From NCBI GenBank assembly GCA_003537575.1, contig DPRS01000029.1:1-56914 (forward strand): a stretch of DNA of 56,914 bases, read 5' to 3'. Below are positions 7,131 through 18,000 of the stretch, piece after piece. This DNA is from Oxalobacteraceae bacterium. GTDB lineage: Bacteria > Pseudomonadota > Gammaproteobacteria > Burkholderiales > Burkholderiaceae_D. How positions within the stretch are numbered: the first letter of the stretch is position 1; each line of letters starts with the position of its first letter. The notes beneath the pieces were generated by a model. The model saw only the letters and a program-made list of their open reading frames with translations. It ran no database searches and was not told where the DNA came from. The position numbers and the translations under genes were made by a program.

Positions 7131-8681
7131 CTACGTATTGCTGGTCGCCATCTTCCTCCACTCGGCAAAGTTCTTCTGATCCTCCGAGCCTTCAAAGTCG
7201 AGGTTGTCGCGACCAAAACCCAAGTGGTACCAGCGCAGCACTTCCATCAGCGGATCGAAGCCTTCAGCAGACGGGTCGACATCCGGCTCGAAGCAATTTC
7301 CCTGGTAGATCTGGTGCACCGGCATCCAGGCTTGCACGTACTTTTCCGGTTCGTTGTCGAAGATTTCCTTGCAGCCGTCCGAGCAGAAGTGATACTTCTC
7401 GCCCTGGTAGTCGGACTCGCGGTAGCAGATCTTGGTCGGGTCGCTCGGCTCGGTGAACAGCATCGGGATCTGGCAGCACTGGCACAGCATCGGCAGGGTC
7501 TTGTTGTAGAAGCGCTTGCCTTCCTTAGCCTCCTGTGCCCAGTGCTCGAAGCGCGGGCGGTAGTACTTGTCGAAGGTGTCCGGATACTTGGCGGACAGCC
7601 AGTCCATTTCTTCCGCCGTCGGCATCCAGGTATGGAAGTCGGCTGCGGCGCCGTACTGGTAGAAGGTTGACCATGCCTGGTGAGAGATATGTTCCTTGTC
7701 GATGGTGGCCTGCTCGACGCACTTCGGCACGGTAATGCCGTAACGCGCGAGGTCCTTGAACAGCGCGCCGCCGGATTCCTCGAAATACACTTCCCAGGCT
7801 TCCTTCCAGCTCATCACGCGCTTGGGCAGCATGTAATCCATCATCATGGCGACCAGCGTCAGCATGCGCACGCCGCGCCAGGTCCACTTGTCGATCCAGC
7901 GCTGCACGATCGGCAGGTTGTCCGGATCCTGCTCAAGGATGAACTTGATCATCTCCAGGCCCAGCGTCATGTGGCGCGCCTCGTCGGACTGCGCGGAGAA
8001 GCCGAACGCCATCGCGCCCATGTCGCCGTTATAGGCGGCGCCGGAAATGAACGGCACGAATAGCAGGTTGGTCAGCACGTATTCGAACGAAAAGCCGATC
8101 GCCACCATGAATTCAAACGGGCCGGCGCTCATCGCATCGTCGAAGAAGGACTTCGGCACCGACAGGTACCAGACCCGGTCATGCATGTGGCGCCAGTCGT
8201 GGAAACCGTTGTAGTGCTTGTTGTAGTTCGACAGCGAATGGATCTGCGTCTGGAAGTGGCGGATTTCGTCGAGCGACTGCATCTGGCAAGCCACGCGGGC
8301 GCCGGCGCCGCGGAACTGGCGGCCGACGTGGGCGAAGCCGCGGTGCGCCATGTATTCCAGCGGCGAAACGCCGGTCAGGAACAGCTTCAGGGCATTGATG
8401 TAGAGCGCGTCGGTCACGCCGAGATGGCCGTTGCCCTGGTTGAAGGCGTCGAGGATCGCGTACAGCTTGCGCTCCTTTTCGGCCTGGTATTTCCAGTAGG
8501 CGTCCATGGTCAGGCGGAACGGGTCTTCCCACTTATCCCAGTCATGGATCTTGATGCCTTCGAACTTGTCGTACGGATAAACCGCATCCATCGGCTGATA
8601 GGTGGTTTCCCAGTCGAGGCCACGAGTCATCGCGGCGTAGCGCTCTTTCAGGCCGAGCTTCTTGTTCGCTTTCATGTCCAT
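7131..8681 (-). CDS. dmpN: Phenol hydroxylase diiron oxygenase large subunit P3
   Basis: The 516-residue product is the catalytic alpha subunit. The carboxylate-bridged diiron site is complete: Glu109 (SPLEY), Glu139 and His142 (LDEIRHFQ), Glu200 (FSFEY), Glu234 and His237 (SDEARHM). The same spacing occurs in TouA and related toluene and phenol monooxygenases. A C-terminal Cys-rich YHS-like metal site follows (LCQCCQIPM, then YHFCSDGCKEIF). It hydroxylates phenol, and often catechol precursors such as cresols, at the ortho position with O2 and electrons from DmpP. The ATG at 8681 has GGAG eight bases upstream. Confidence 0.96.
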   Translation of the reverse strand: MDMKANKKLGLKERYAAMTRGLDWETTYQPMDAVYPYDKFEGIKIHDWDKWEDPFRLTMDAYWKYQAEKERKLYAILDAFNQGNGHLGVTDALYINALKLFLTGVSPLEYMAHRGFAHVGRQFRGAGARVACQMQSLDEIRHFQTQIHSLSNYNKHYNGFHDWRHMHDRVWYLSVPKSFFDDAMSAGPFEFMVAIGFSFEYVLTNLLFVPFISGAAYNGDMGAMAFGFSAQSDEARHMTLGLEMIKFILEQDPDNLPIVQRWIDKWTWRGVRMLTLVAMMMDYMLPKRVMSWKEAWEVYFEESGGALFKDLARYGITVPKCVEQATIDKEHISHQAWSTFYQYGAAADFHTWMPTAEEMDWLSAKYPDTFDKYYRPRFEHWAQEAKEGKRFYNKTLPMLCQCCQIPMLFTEPSDPTKICYRESDYQGEKYHFCSDGCKEIFDNEPEKYVQAWMPVHQIYQGNCFEPDVDPSAEGFDPLMEVLRWYHLGFGRDNLDFEGSEDQKNFAEWRKMATSNT

Positions 8682-8712
8682 TGTCTTGTCTCCTTTTATT
8701 TTGCGTGCCGGT

Positions 8713-8985
8713 TCAGTGCTGCCAGCTCAGCGTGAATTCATCGTCGGTTTCGTTGATGTGGCCGGACAGCGTGATCAGGTGCACATGCAACTCTTGCAGG
8801 TTGAAACCGCGGCCGAGCTTTTCTTCCACGGTGCCGCGCCGGATCGTCAGGCTGCCGGGCGCATCGATTTTCACCATGGCGGGCTGTTCGTTGATGATGG
8901 CGTTCGGGTTGTCTTCGGCGATTGCGTCGATGATGCAGCGCGACTCTTCGTTGGTCTGGAATGCGATGAATACGTTGGACATCAT
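8713..8985 (-). CDS. dmpM: Phenol hydroxylase activator (effector) protein P2
   Basis: The 90-residue product matches the length of the cofactorless effector proteins DmpM, TouD and MmoB. These bind the oxygenase and couple O2 activation to substrate oxidation. It starts MMSNVFIAFQTNEESRCIID and contains the family-like core KIDAPGSLTIRRGTVEEKLG. AAGGAG lies just upstream; the second of two tandem ATGs (8982) has the better spacing, so the product may be 89 residues. Six bases separate it from dmpL. No cysteine-ligand or metal motif is present, as expected. Confidence 0.92.
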   Translation of the reverse strand: MMSNVFIAFQTNEESRCIIDAIAEDNPNAIINEQPAMVKIDAPGSLTIRRGTVEEKLGRGFNLQELHVHLITLSGHINETDDEFTLSWQH

Positions 8986-8991
8986 GTCTCC

Positions 8992-9984
8992 TTATAGCGC
9001 CAGGCCGGCCTTGCCGGCGCGGACATTGAATTCTTCCTTCAGTTCGGCCATGACCGCGTCGGCTTGCTCGCCGAGCGCACGCTTGGCGAGCGGGGTCAGC
9101 GCGGCGATGGCCAGTTCGCGGTACTGCGCTGTCCATTGCGACAGAAGCGCCTTGTTTTCCGCGGATTCTGCGGCGGCGGTCTTGATGCTGGCGTCGACCC
9201 ACTTGCGCGTCTCGGCGAACCATTCGGTCTGGAAGCGGGTCAGCATCGATATCGCCGGGCCGCCTTGCGCCGACAGCGCGTTGTCGATGTGCTGATAGAC
9301 CAGCGGATACAGCAGGCCGTCGAGCACCAGGTTCTGCGCGACGAACAGTTCGAACCAGTCCTTGAGCACCAGGCTGTCTTCCACATAGCGGCGCAAGCCC
9401 TGCCAGGTCGTATCCTGCAGCCATGCTTCCTTGGCGGCGTCGAGCGCGGTTTCGCCTTCCAGCAGGAGACCGGCGCGCGTGAGGTACTGGGCGATGCCGA
9501 GATGGTCCATCGCCTGGTAGATGCACGGCTGGGTGATCGCGGTGCCGTAGCCATAGGCGCAAATGAACGAATTGTTCATGTTGGCGCCCCACTCCGCGTG
9601 GCGCAGCGGCAGCAGCGTCTCGAGCGCCAGCTTGCGGGTGACTTCCGGCAGCGCGGCGGCGAGGCCGCGCGATTCGACGAACTCGAAATCGCCTTCCGCG
9701 GTTTCCTGCATGCGGGCGCGGGCCAGCGTGTAAGTGCCGTAATAAAGCTGGCGCGGATCCTTGAAGGCGTACCAGTCGGCCATCCTGACCCTGGTGCGGG
9801 TGGCGTCGAACAGTTCATGCTCGGGATCCCACAGCGGGCGGTAGTGGAAGTTGGCGGTTGCCTGCACGTCGAGCGTGCCTTCCTGGTAGCGGGACGCCGG
9901 CTTGTCGCCACCGATACGCCGGGCAACGTGGTCGAACGTCTGGCGTAGCGGCTTGATGCTGACGGTGCGTAAATCAATTTGCAT
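8992..9984 (-). CDS. dmpL: Phenol hydroxylase oxygenase small (beta) subunit P1
   Basis: The 330-residue product starts MQIDLRTVSIKPLRQTFDHV and is the expected size for the beta subunit of bacterial multicomponent phenol hydroxylases. It is a ferritin-like helical protein without a full diiron ligand set and stabilises the catalytic P3 subunit. Characteristic segments are ADWYAFKDPRQLYYGTYTLAR and the helical C-terminal half with ISMLTRFQTEWFAETRKWVDA. It lies between dmpK and dmpM with short gaps. Confidence 0.94.
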   Translation of the reverse strand: MQIDLRTVSIKPLRQTFDHVARRIGGDKPASRYQEGTLDVQATANFHYRPLWDPEHELFDATRTRVRMADWYAFKDPRQLYYGTYTLARARMQETAEGDFEFVESRGLAAALPEVTRKLALETLLPLRHAEWGANMNNSFICAYGYGTAITQPCIYQAMDHLGIAQYLTRAGLLLEGETALDAAKEAWLQDTTWQGLRRYVEDSLVLKDWFELFVAQNLVLDGLLYPLVYQHIDNALSAQGGPAISMLTRFQTEWFAETRKWVDASIKTAAAESAENKALLSQWTAQYRELAIAALTPLAKRALGEQADAVMAELKEEFNVRAGKAGLAL

Positions 9985-10042
9985 TGCAGTCTCCTTCTAT
10001 ATTTTGATGTCCGGCCCGTACACTGGCGCCGGGGTGTCTCTC

Positions 10043-10312
10043 TTATTTGAAGCGCTGGTGCGTCGCCTGGCGCAGATTCCAGTCCCACTGCGCCGCCTCG
10101 CTGTCCATCTCGGCCGTCGCGGTCGGCGCCGGGTTGCCGAGCATCGTCACGGCGTTAGCCGCGCAAAACTCTGCAAATGCCGACGCCGGCAGCAGCAGCT
10201 CGACGAACAGTTCCGGCTCGCCGATAGCGAACTCGAACTCCACCATGCCGTTGCCCCGGGTCTCGATGACGCGTACGTATTTGCGGGTTGTGTCAAAAGT
10301 GCCGGTTGTCAT
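10043..10312 (-). CDS. dmpK: Phenol hydroxylase assembly subunit P0
   Basis: The ATG at 10312 (MTTGTFDTTRKYVRV) has GAGG eight bases upstream and gives 89 residues, like the 92-residue DmpK. A longer in-frame reading would begin upstream of the predicted sigma-54 transcription start and is rejected. In Pseudomonas DmpK is needed in small amounts for assembly of active hydroxylase and blocks activity in excess. The conserved core VEFEFAIGEPELFVELLLPA is clear. It is the first gene of the operon, 32 bases downstream of the -24/-12 element. Confidence 0.9.
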   Translation of the reverse strand: MTTGTFDTTRKYVRVIETRGNGMVEFEFAIGEPELFVELLLPASAFAEFCAANAVTMLGNPAPTATAEMDSEAAQWDWNLRQATHQRFK

Positions 10313-10344
10313 GTTTTCGCCTCGGTTGTTGGCGAGAGATGTAT

Positions 10345-10360
10345 AGCAACTGGCGTGCCA
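10345..10360 (-). promoter_or_regulatory. Sigma-54 (-24/-12) promoter of the phenol operon
   Basis: On the minus strand the sequence is TGGCACGCCAGTTGCT, an exact TGGCAC-N5-TTGCT match with the invariant GG and GC. It predicts transcription from about position 10334, a 22-base leader and then the dmpK ATG at 10312. This agrees with control by the adjacent NtrC-class activator gene. Confidence 0.93.
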
Positions 10361-10522
10361 AAATATCGGCAAGGAATAAAAATCTCGAGAATATGTGGTT
10401 TAAGTGCAGCGCAGCATGCCGATAACAGCCCTGAAAGGCCCTAAAACAAACGTAGTTTCCGGTGGGATAAAGGAAAAATGCTGCATGGCGGGCATTCTTT
10501 ACTTGCCGTTTCTCAACTGCTG

Positions 10523-10557
10523 AAATGATCAAATTGCAGCTGTTAAATTGATCATTT
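10523..10557. promoter_or_regulatory. Candidate upstream activating sequence for the DmpR-like activator
   Basis: Two perfect inverted 10-mers, AAATGATCAA (10523-10532) and TTGATCATTT (10548-10557), are separated by 15 bases. They are centred near 10540, about 206 bases upstream of the predicted phenol-operon start and about 100 bases before the activator gene. DmpR and XylR sites contain TTGATCAA-like half sites (family knowledge). The position could serve both activation of dmpK and autocontrol of dmpR. Weak sigma-70-like boxes for dmpR (TTGCTT at 10560, TAGAAT at 10581) have only a 15-base spacer and are not claimed. Confidence 0.65.
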
Positions 10558-10640
10558 GGTTGCTTTTTCCGAAAATCGCGTAGAATCTCGAGATTATTGG
10601 AACCGTATTATCAAGACGTGCGGCGAATCCCCACTTGCTG

Positions 10641-12332
<1,692 letters not shown>

Positions 12333-12339
12333 GAACATC

Positions 12340-13062
12340 ATGCTGCATTCACATAAATTCCACTCCGCTTTCGCCGAAGCCGAAACGCCTCCGAATACGC
12401 TGACCGAAGGCACCTACCTGCAGTTGCGCCGGGACATCATTGAAGGTCGCCTGCTGCCCGGCGAGAAGCTGCGCGTCGAGCACCTGAAGGACCGGTATGG
12501 TGCCGGCGCCGGCACCCTGCGCGAAGCGCTGTCACTGCTGCTTTCCGATGCGCTCGTGGTGAACGAAGGCCAGCGCGGCTTTCGGGTCGCGCCGATGTCG
12601 CTGAACGATCTCGGCGACATCACGCGTACCCGCGTGCTGATCGAAGGCGAGGCGTTGCGGCAGTCGATGGTCGCCGGCGATGACGAATGGGAAGCGCAGC
12701 TCGTCGCCGCATTCCACAAGCTGACCCGGACCGAGGAAAAACTCGGCGAACGCGATGAAGGCAGGCTACGCGAATGGGAAGCGCGCAACCGCGAATTCCA
12801 TGAAGCGCTGATCGCCGCCTGCGACTCGCGCTGGCTGCGCTACCTGATCGGCCTGCTCTACCGCCAGTCGGAACGCTATCGTCATCTCGTGATCTCGCAC
12901 GGCACGCTGGCGCGCGACGTGCATGCCGAACATACCGAGATATTCGATGCAGCGCTCGCGCGCGACGTCGACAGGGCATTGAAGGCAATCGAACGGCATA
13001 TTCAGATCACTTATGAGTCGATACGGCTGCTCATGCCGGCGGAAGACGGCGACGCCACTTAG
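12340..13062 (+). CDS. GntR-family (FCD type) regulator, AphS-like
   Basis: The start is the ATG at 12340, with AGGAG upstream and only seven bases after the dmpR stop, so the two regulators are co-transcribed; the product has 240 residues. The N-terminal winged helix includes TYLQLRRDIIEGRLLPGEKL and GAGTLREALSLLLSDALV. The C-terminal FCD all-helical domain carries the expected Asp/His pattern (EFHEAL, HAEHTEIFDA, IERHIQ) for a metal and organic-acid ligand. In Comamonas testosteroni a GntR-type protein, AphS, represses the phenol operon while a DmpR-type activator turns it on. The same pairing here suggests that role by context. Direct evidence for its ligand is lacking. Confidence 0.85.
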   Translation: MLHSHKFHSAFAEAETPPNTLTEGTYLQLRRDIIEGRLLPGEKLRVEHLKDRYGAGAGTLREALSLLLSDALVVNEGQRGFRVAPMSLNDLGDITRTRVLIEGEALRQSMVAGDDEWEAQLVAAFHKLTRTEEKLGERDEGRLREWEARNREFHEALIAACDSRWLRYLIGLLYRQSERYRHLVISHGTLARDVHAEHTEIFDAALARDVDRALKAIERHIQITYESIRLLMPAEDGDAT

Positions 13063-13089
13063 CGCCAGGCATCAGGAAATGCCCGCTCC

Positions 13090-13111
13090 GGGCGCGGGCC
13101 GGGCGCGGGCC
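13090..13111. repeat. Perfect tandem duplication of an 11-mer
   Basis: GGGCGCGGGCC occurs twice head to tail (13090-13100 and 13101-13111), 28 bases after the GntR gene stop. With the preceding GCCCGCTCC it can fold into GC-only stems. There is no T-run, so it is at best a weak pause or terminator. The rest of the 201-base gap to ttrB holds the palindrome listed separately. Confidence 0.6.
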
Positions 13112-13165
13112 TGGCTCATCCTGGAGATGCATAACGGGCACTAGCAGATGTGCTCCGCCCCGGCG

Positions 13166-13183
13166 ATAGGGATTTTTCCCTAT
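13166..13183. promoter_or_regulatory. Perfect palindrome upstream of ttrB, candidate TtrR operator
   Basis: ATAGGGA (13166-13172) and TCCCTAT (13177-13183) are exact inverted repeats around TTTT, ending 80 bases before the ttrB ATG. The spacing suits a response-regulator site upstream of a promoter. The local response regulator with a LuxR/NarL-type helix-turn-helix is TtrR at 18173-18805. The pairing of this site with TtrR is inference. Confidence 0.6.
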
Positions 13184-13263
13184 GCCAATGCATCTTTCTT
13201 CCAATTTTCCCCCGCAGCAAAACGCCCTAAGCTTCGTACGTACCTAGTTACCGGAGCTTCGTC

Positions 13264-13989
13264 ATGAGCGTTAAACCTGATCCTTCGCGCCGCGCATTTC
13301 TTGCGGCGCTACCGGTGGTTACAGCCGGATTGGCCGCCCCGGCTGCCGCGGCCGAAAAGAAAACACCGCACTGGGGCATGCTGGTCGATACCCGCCGCTG
13401 CATTGCTTGCCAGGCTTGCACGATTGCCTGTTCGATGGAAAACGCCTTGCCGGAAGGTCAATTCCGCACGGTGGTCGCCACTTATGCCGTCACCACGGAA
13501 GAAGGCCAGTCCGGGGTCGCCACCGTGCCGCGTCTCTGCAATCACTGCGATCAGCCTCCCTGCATCCCGGTCTGCCCGGTCGGTGCGACCTTCAAGAACA
13601 AGGACGGCATCGTGCTGGTGGACGGCGACAAGTGCGTCGGTTGCGCTTACTGCGTGCAGGCTTGCCCGTACGACGCACGCTTTATCAATCACCACACCGG
13701 CAAGGCCGACAAGTGCACCTTCTGCAGCCATCGCGTTGCAGCTGGTTTGCTGCCGGCCTGTGTTGAAACCTGCGTGGGCGGCGCGCGCGTGTTCGGCGAC
13801 ATGAACGACCCGAACAGTGAAATCAGCCGCCGCATCCATGAAGCGGAAGGCAAGACCAGCGTTCTCAAGCCGGAAGCCGGGACCAAGCCGCGCGTCTTTT
13901 ACATCGGACTCGACAAAGAACTCAACGGCCGCGTCGACGGCGCATCCGCCGCAGAGATGATGTGGCGCCCGAACCAGCATGGAGAATGA
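13264..13989 (+). CDS. ttrB: Tetrathionate reductase iron-sulfur subunit B
   Basis: The 241-residue protein begins with a twin-arginine signal (SRRAFLAALPVVTAG, cut near AAAAEKK), so it acts on the periplasmic side. Sixteen cysteines form four [4Fe-4S] sites: Cys46/49/52/56, Cys92/95/100/104, Cys124/127/130/134 and Cys151/154/166/170. This pattern is common to the electron-transfer subunits of tetrathionate, polysulfide and DMSO reductases. The family is set by the neighbours: NrfD-like ttrC, a long molybdopterin subunit ttrA, and the TtrRS sensor pair. It relays electrons from TtrC to TtrA. Its stop overlaps the start region of ttrC. Confidence 0.9.
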   Translation: MSVKPDPSRRAFLAALPVVTAGLAAPAAAAEKKTPHWGMLVDTRRCIACQACTIACSMENALPEGQFRTVVATYAVTTEEGQSGVATVPRLCNHCDQPPCIPVCPVGATFKNKDGIVLVDGDKCVGCAYCVQACPYDARFINHHTGKADKCTFCSHRVAAGLLPACVETCVGGARVFGDMNDPNSEISRRIHEAEGKTSVLKPEAGTKPRVFYIGLDKELNGRVDGASAAEMMWRPNQHGE

Positions 13990-13991
13990 TC

Positions 13992-15068
13992 ATGAACACG
14001 ACTGTTGAAGTAATTGGCTTCGCGCGGGAACCCGGCTGGCTGCCATGGGCGGTGCAATATTTTTTCCTGATCGGCACCTCCATCGCTGCGTTCTTCCTGT
14101 CGCTGCCAGGCTTCGCTGGCCGCAGCCCGGCGTGGCGAGGGATTTCCCGGCGTGCCCTGCTGGCCGCGCTGGTATGCGGCATGGTGGCGCCGGTCGCGCT
14201 GCTGGCCGACCTGCATCAGCCCGGGCGCTTCCTCAATTTCTACCTGCACCCGAACCTGAGCTCGTGGATGGCCTGGGGCTCGTTCTTCATTCCGCTTTAT
14301 CTTTTCGGACTGCTGCTCTATGCGTGGCTTTGCGTCCGGCCGCAACTGGCCATGATGGCCCGGGCCGAAGCGGGCAACCGGCTCGGACCGCTCTATCGGG
14401 TCCTGGCTTACGGCGGCCATGACAACGCCGGCGCGATTCGCGCCGCTGCAGTGGTGGCGACGCTCGGGGCAACGCTGGTTCTCCTGTACACCGGCATGGA
14501 AGTCATGGCGGTGCGTGCCCGCCCCTTGTGGCATTCGGCCGCCGTGCCGCTGCTGTTTGCCGTCACCGCGCTGACCGGCGGAATCGGCATGACTGCATTA
14601 TTCGAGGCATTGTCCGGCAACGCCGCCGGCGCGCCCTTGCTCAACCGCTGGCTGGCCCGCAGCCTCTGGGCAATGCTTGCCATCCTCGCAGGATGGCTGC
14701 TTTCCGGCGCAAGCAATCTCTCCGTACACGCAGCAGATGCACTGGCAGCCATGCACGGCTCGCACGGCTGGATGCTCACGCTGGGTTGGCTGCTCGGCAC
14801 CACCGCATGGGCCCTGTGGCTGGCCAACAAGCACCCCGGCCGCCTGGTGATGACCGCACTGCTTGCCCTGCACACCGCATGGATCGTTCGCTGGATCGTC
14901 TTTATCGGCGGTCAGGGCATCCAGAAGATGGGTTCGGCCTTCCAGCCCTACTTCCTCAGCATGACACCCGAAAGCGTCCTCGGCATCATCGGGACCGCCG
15001 GGCTCTGCATCACCCTTTACATCATTCTGACCAGCTTCCTGCCGTGGCAAGACCGCGTGGAAGCCTGA
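13992..15068 (+). CDS. ttrC: Tetrathionate reductase membrane subunit C (NrfD/PsrC family)
   Basis: I choose the ATG at 13992, preceded by GGAG at good distance and directly after the ttrB stop, giving 358 residues. The protein is strongly hydrophobic with eight or nine predicted membrane helices (for example WAVQYFFLIGTSIAAFFLSL and the segment near LLAALVCGMVAPVALLADL). The conserved acidic-aromatic stretch DLHQPGRFLNFYLHPNLSSW is typical of NrfD/PsrC quinol-oxidising subunits. It takes electrons from membrane quinol and hands them to TtrB. It lies between ttrB and ttrA in one operon. Confidence 0.9.
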   Translation: MNTTVEVIGFAREPGWLPWAVQYFFLIGTSIAAFFLSLPGFAGRSPAWRGISRRALLAALVCGMVAPVALLADLHQPGRFLNFYLHPNLSSWMAWGSFFIPLYLFGLLLYAWLCVRPQLAMMARAEAGNRLGPLYRVLAYGGHDNAGAIRAAAVVATLGATLVLLYTGMEVMAVRARPLWHSAAVPLLFAVTALTGGIGMTALFEALSGNAAGAPLLNRWLARSLWAMLAILAGWLLSGASNLSVHAADALAAMHGSHGWMLTLGWLLGTTAWALWLANKHPGRLVMTALLALHTAWIVRWIVFIGGQGIQKMGSAFQPYFLSMTPESVLGIIGTAGLCITLYIILTSFLPWQDRVEA

Positions 15069-15079
15069 GGAGCGCCATC

Positions 15080-18000
15080 ATGAAAATCAGCAAACGTCGT
15101 CAATTCCTCGCCCTCGGCGGTCTCGCCGCAGCCGCTGCCGGTTATTCCCAGACCGCCGGTCGCATGGTGGACAAGCTGCTCGGCCATGATGAACCGAAGC
15201 ACAAAACTGCCGGCGATGCGCCCGCGCCCGAATTTCGCATCGACGAATCCGGCAACGTTTCCATCAACAAGGCGCAGCAAGTCAGTTATACGACCTGCCT
15301 TGGCTGCACCACGATGTGCGGCGTTCGCGTCCGCATCGATCGCGAATCCGGCAAGGTGCTGCGCGTCGCCGGCAATCCGTACAACCCACTTTCGACCGAT
15401 CCGCACCTGCCGATGAAAGCCAGCGTGCGCGAAAGCTTCGCCGCGATCTCCGCCTTCGATGGCAAGGGGCTGCAGGGCCGGTCGACCGCCTGCGGGCGCG
15501 GCAACGCGGTCGCCCAGCAGATCGATTCGCCCTATCGCGTGCTGAGCCCACTCAAGCGCGTCGGCCCGCGCAATGGCGGCCGCTGGGAACCGATCTCCTT
15601 CGAACAACTGCTTATGGAAGTGGTCGACGGCGGCAACCTCTTCGGCGAAGGACCCGTCGAAGGCTTGCGCTCCCTGCGCGACCTGAAGACGCCGATCGAC
15701 GCCGGCAAGCCGGAACTCGGGCCGCGCGTCAATCAGGTGGCGGTGCTCTCCAGCGTCAACGACGGCCGCGAAAGCTTCGCGCGCCGTTTCTTCCAGCAGG
15801 CGTACGGCACCATGAACTTCTTCGGTCACGGCTCCTACTGCGGCGGCGCCTATCGTTCCGGCTCCGGCGCCCTGTTTGGCGACCTGAAGAAAATGCCTCA
15901 CTGCAAACCGGATTTCGCCAACGCCGAATTCGTGCTGTTTGTCGGCACCGCGCCCGGCCAGGCCGGCAACCCGTTCAAGCGCCAGGGCACGCTCGTCGCC
16001 AAGGCCCGCACCGAAGGCAAGCTGTCCTATGTGGTGATCGATCCGGTGCTGACGCACGCCAGCAACCGCGCAAGCGGCGACCGCGGTCGCTGGCTGCCGA
16101 TCTGCCCCGGCACCGACGGCGCGATGGCCATGGCGATCATTCGCTGGTTGTTCGAAAACGAACGTATCGACAGCCGTTTCCTCGGCTTTCCGAACGCTGC
16201 GCTCGCCAAGGCCAACGGCGAACCTTCATTCACCAATGCCACGCACCTGGTGGTGGTCGAGCCGAAGCATCCGCGCGAAGGCCGCATGCTGCGCGCCTCG
16301 GATCTCGGCGTGGAAATGACGGAAGAGGAACGTTACAAGGATGCCGACGCGTTTGTCTGCCTGGATGAGTCCGGCAAGCCAGTCTTCCATGACCAGGCGA
16401 GCGCTCCGGCACAACTCTTCGTCAATACGGTGCTGAACGTCGACGGCAAGGACCTGCGCGTGAAGTCGTCACTGCAACTGTTGCGCGAAGAGGCGATGCG
16501 GCTCGACATGGCGGCCTACGCGGACGCCTGCGGCATCGATGCCAAGACGCTCTCTGCGCTCGCCAGGGAATTGTCCTCGCACGGCAAGCGGTCGTCGGTG
16601 GTCGCCCATGGCGGGATGATGAGCGGCAGCGGATTCTACAGCGCTTACGCGCTGATGAGCATCAATGCGCTGCTTGGCAACATCAACTGGAAAGGCGGAT
16701 TCATCGCCAACGGCGGCGGCTTCAAGTTCGATGGCGAAGGTCCGCGCTACAACCTGGGAACCTTCGCGGGCATGGTCAAGCCGCGCGGCACGCCGATCGG
16801 GCGCAACGTGCCCTATGAGAAAACCTCGGAATTCAAGGAACGCAAGGCTGCCGGCAAGCCCTACCCTGCCGCCGCGCCCTGGTTCCCGAATGCGCCCGGG
16901 CTGACGACCGAGTCCTTGCCAGGCGCGATGATCGGCTATCCATACTCGCTCAAGGCGCTGGTGCTGTGGTCATCCAATCCGATGTACGGTATTCCCGGGC
17001 TGCGCACCAAAATCGGCAAGGATCTCGCTGACCCGAAAAAGCTACCGCTGATCATCTCCATCGACCCCTTCATCAACGAGAGCAATGCCTATGCCGACTA
17101 CATCATTCCTGACTCACTGATGTACGAAAGCTGGGGCTGGGTTGCGGCCTGGAATGGCGTGCCGACCAAGGCGATGAGCGCGCGCTGGCCGGTCATCGAG
17201 CCGAAAGCCAAAAAGACGCCTGAAGGCCGCGCCATCGGCATGGAAACCTTCTTCATTGCCATGGCAAAGGAAATGCAACTGCCGGGTTTCGGCGACGGCG
17301 CGCTCGCCGATACCGAAGGCAACGCGTTCCCGCTCAACACCCCGGAAGACTGGTATCTGCGCGCCGGCGCCAATATCGCCTGGCAAGGCAAGGAGCCGGT
17401 CGGCGACGCCACCGAGGAAGACATCATCCTGTCCGGCGTGGAACGCATTCGCCCGCTGCTGGAAAAAACGCTCAAGCCCGAAGAAGTGGCGAAGGTGGCT
17501 TTCCTGCTCAGCCGCGGCGGGCGTTATCAGCCAGGCAAGGATTCCTACGACGAAGAGAATCCGGAGTGGATGCGCCACCCGATGAAAGCGATGTCGCATC
17601 TGTGGAATGAAAATGTCGGCGGCTCGAAAAACAGCCTTTCCGGCAAGCGCAATCGCGGCTGCGCCGGCTGGAACGAGCCTGCGTTTGCCGATGGGACGCC
17701 AGTCCGCGAGCTCTATCCGGCGAGCGAGTGGCCGCTGCAACTGGTGAGTTACAAGTCAGCCTTGCAGAATCCGTATTCGATCGGTGCCACCCGGCTGCTT
17801 GCGGTCCATCCGGAAAACCCGGTGCTGATCCATCCCGATGATGCCGCACGCCTGCGGTTGCAGATGGGCGACCTGGTGGAAATTGCGACACCGGGCGGCA
17901 GCCTCAAGGCGCGCGTCATGGTGCATGCCGGCATTGCCGCCGGTGTGGCGGCCTTCGAGCATGGATTCGGCCATCGTGAACTTGGCGCGCGTGCCCACCG

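Noticed and set aside
14528..15079. Possible 184-residue N-terminal extension of TtrA
   Set aside because: It overlaps ttrC in another frame, while the ATG at 15080 has a strong ribosome site and begins a proper Tat signal.
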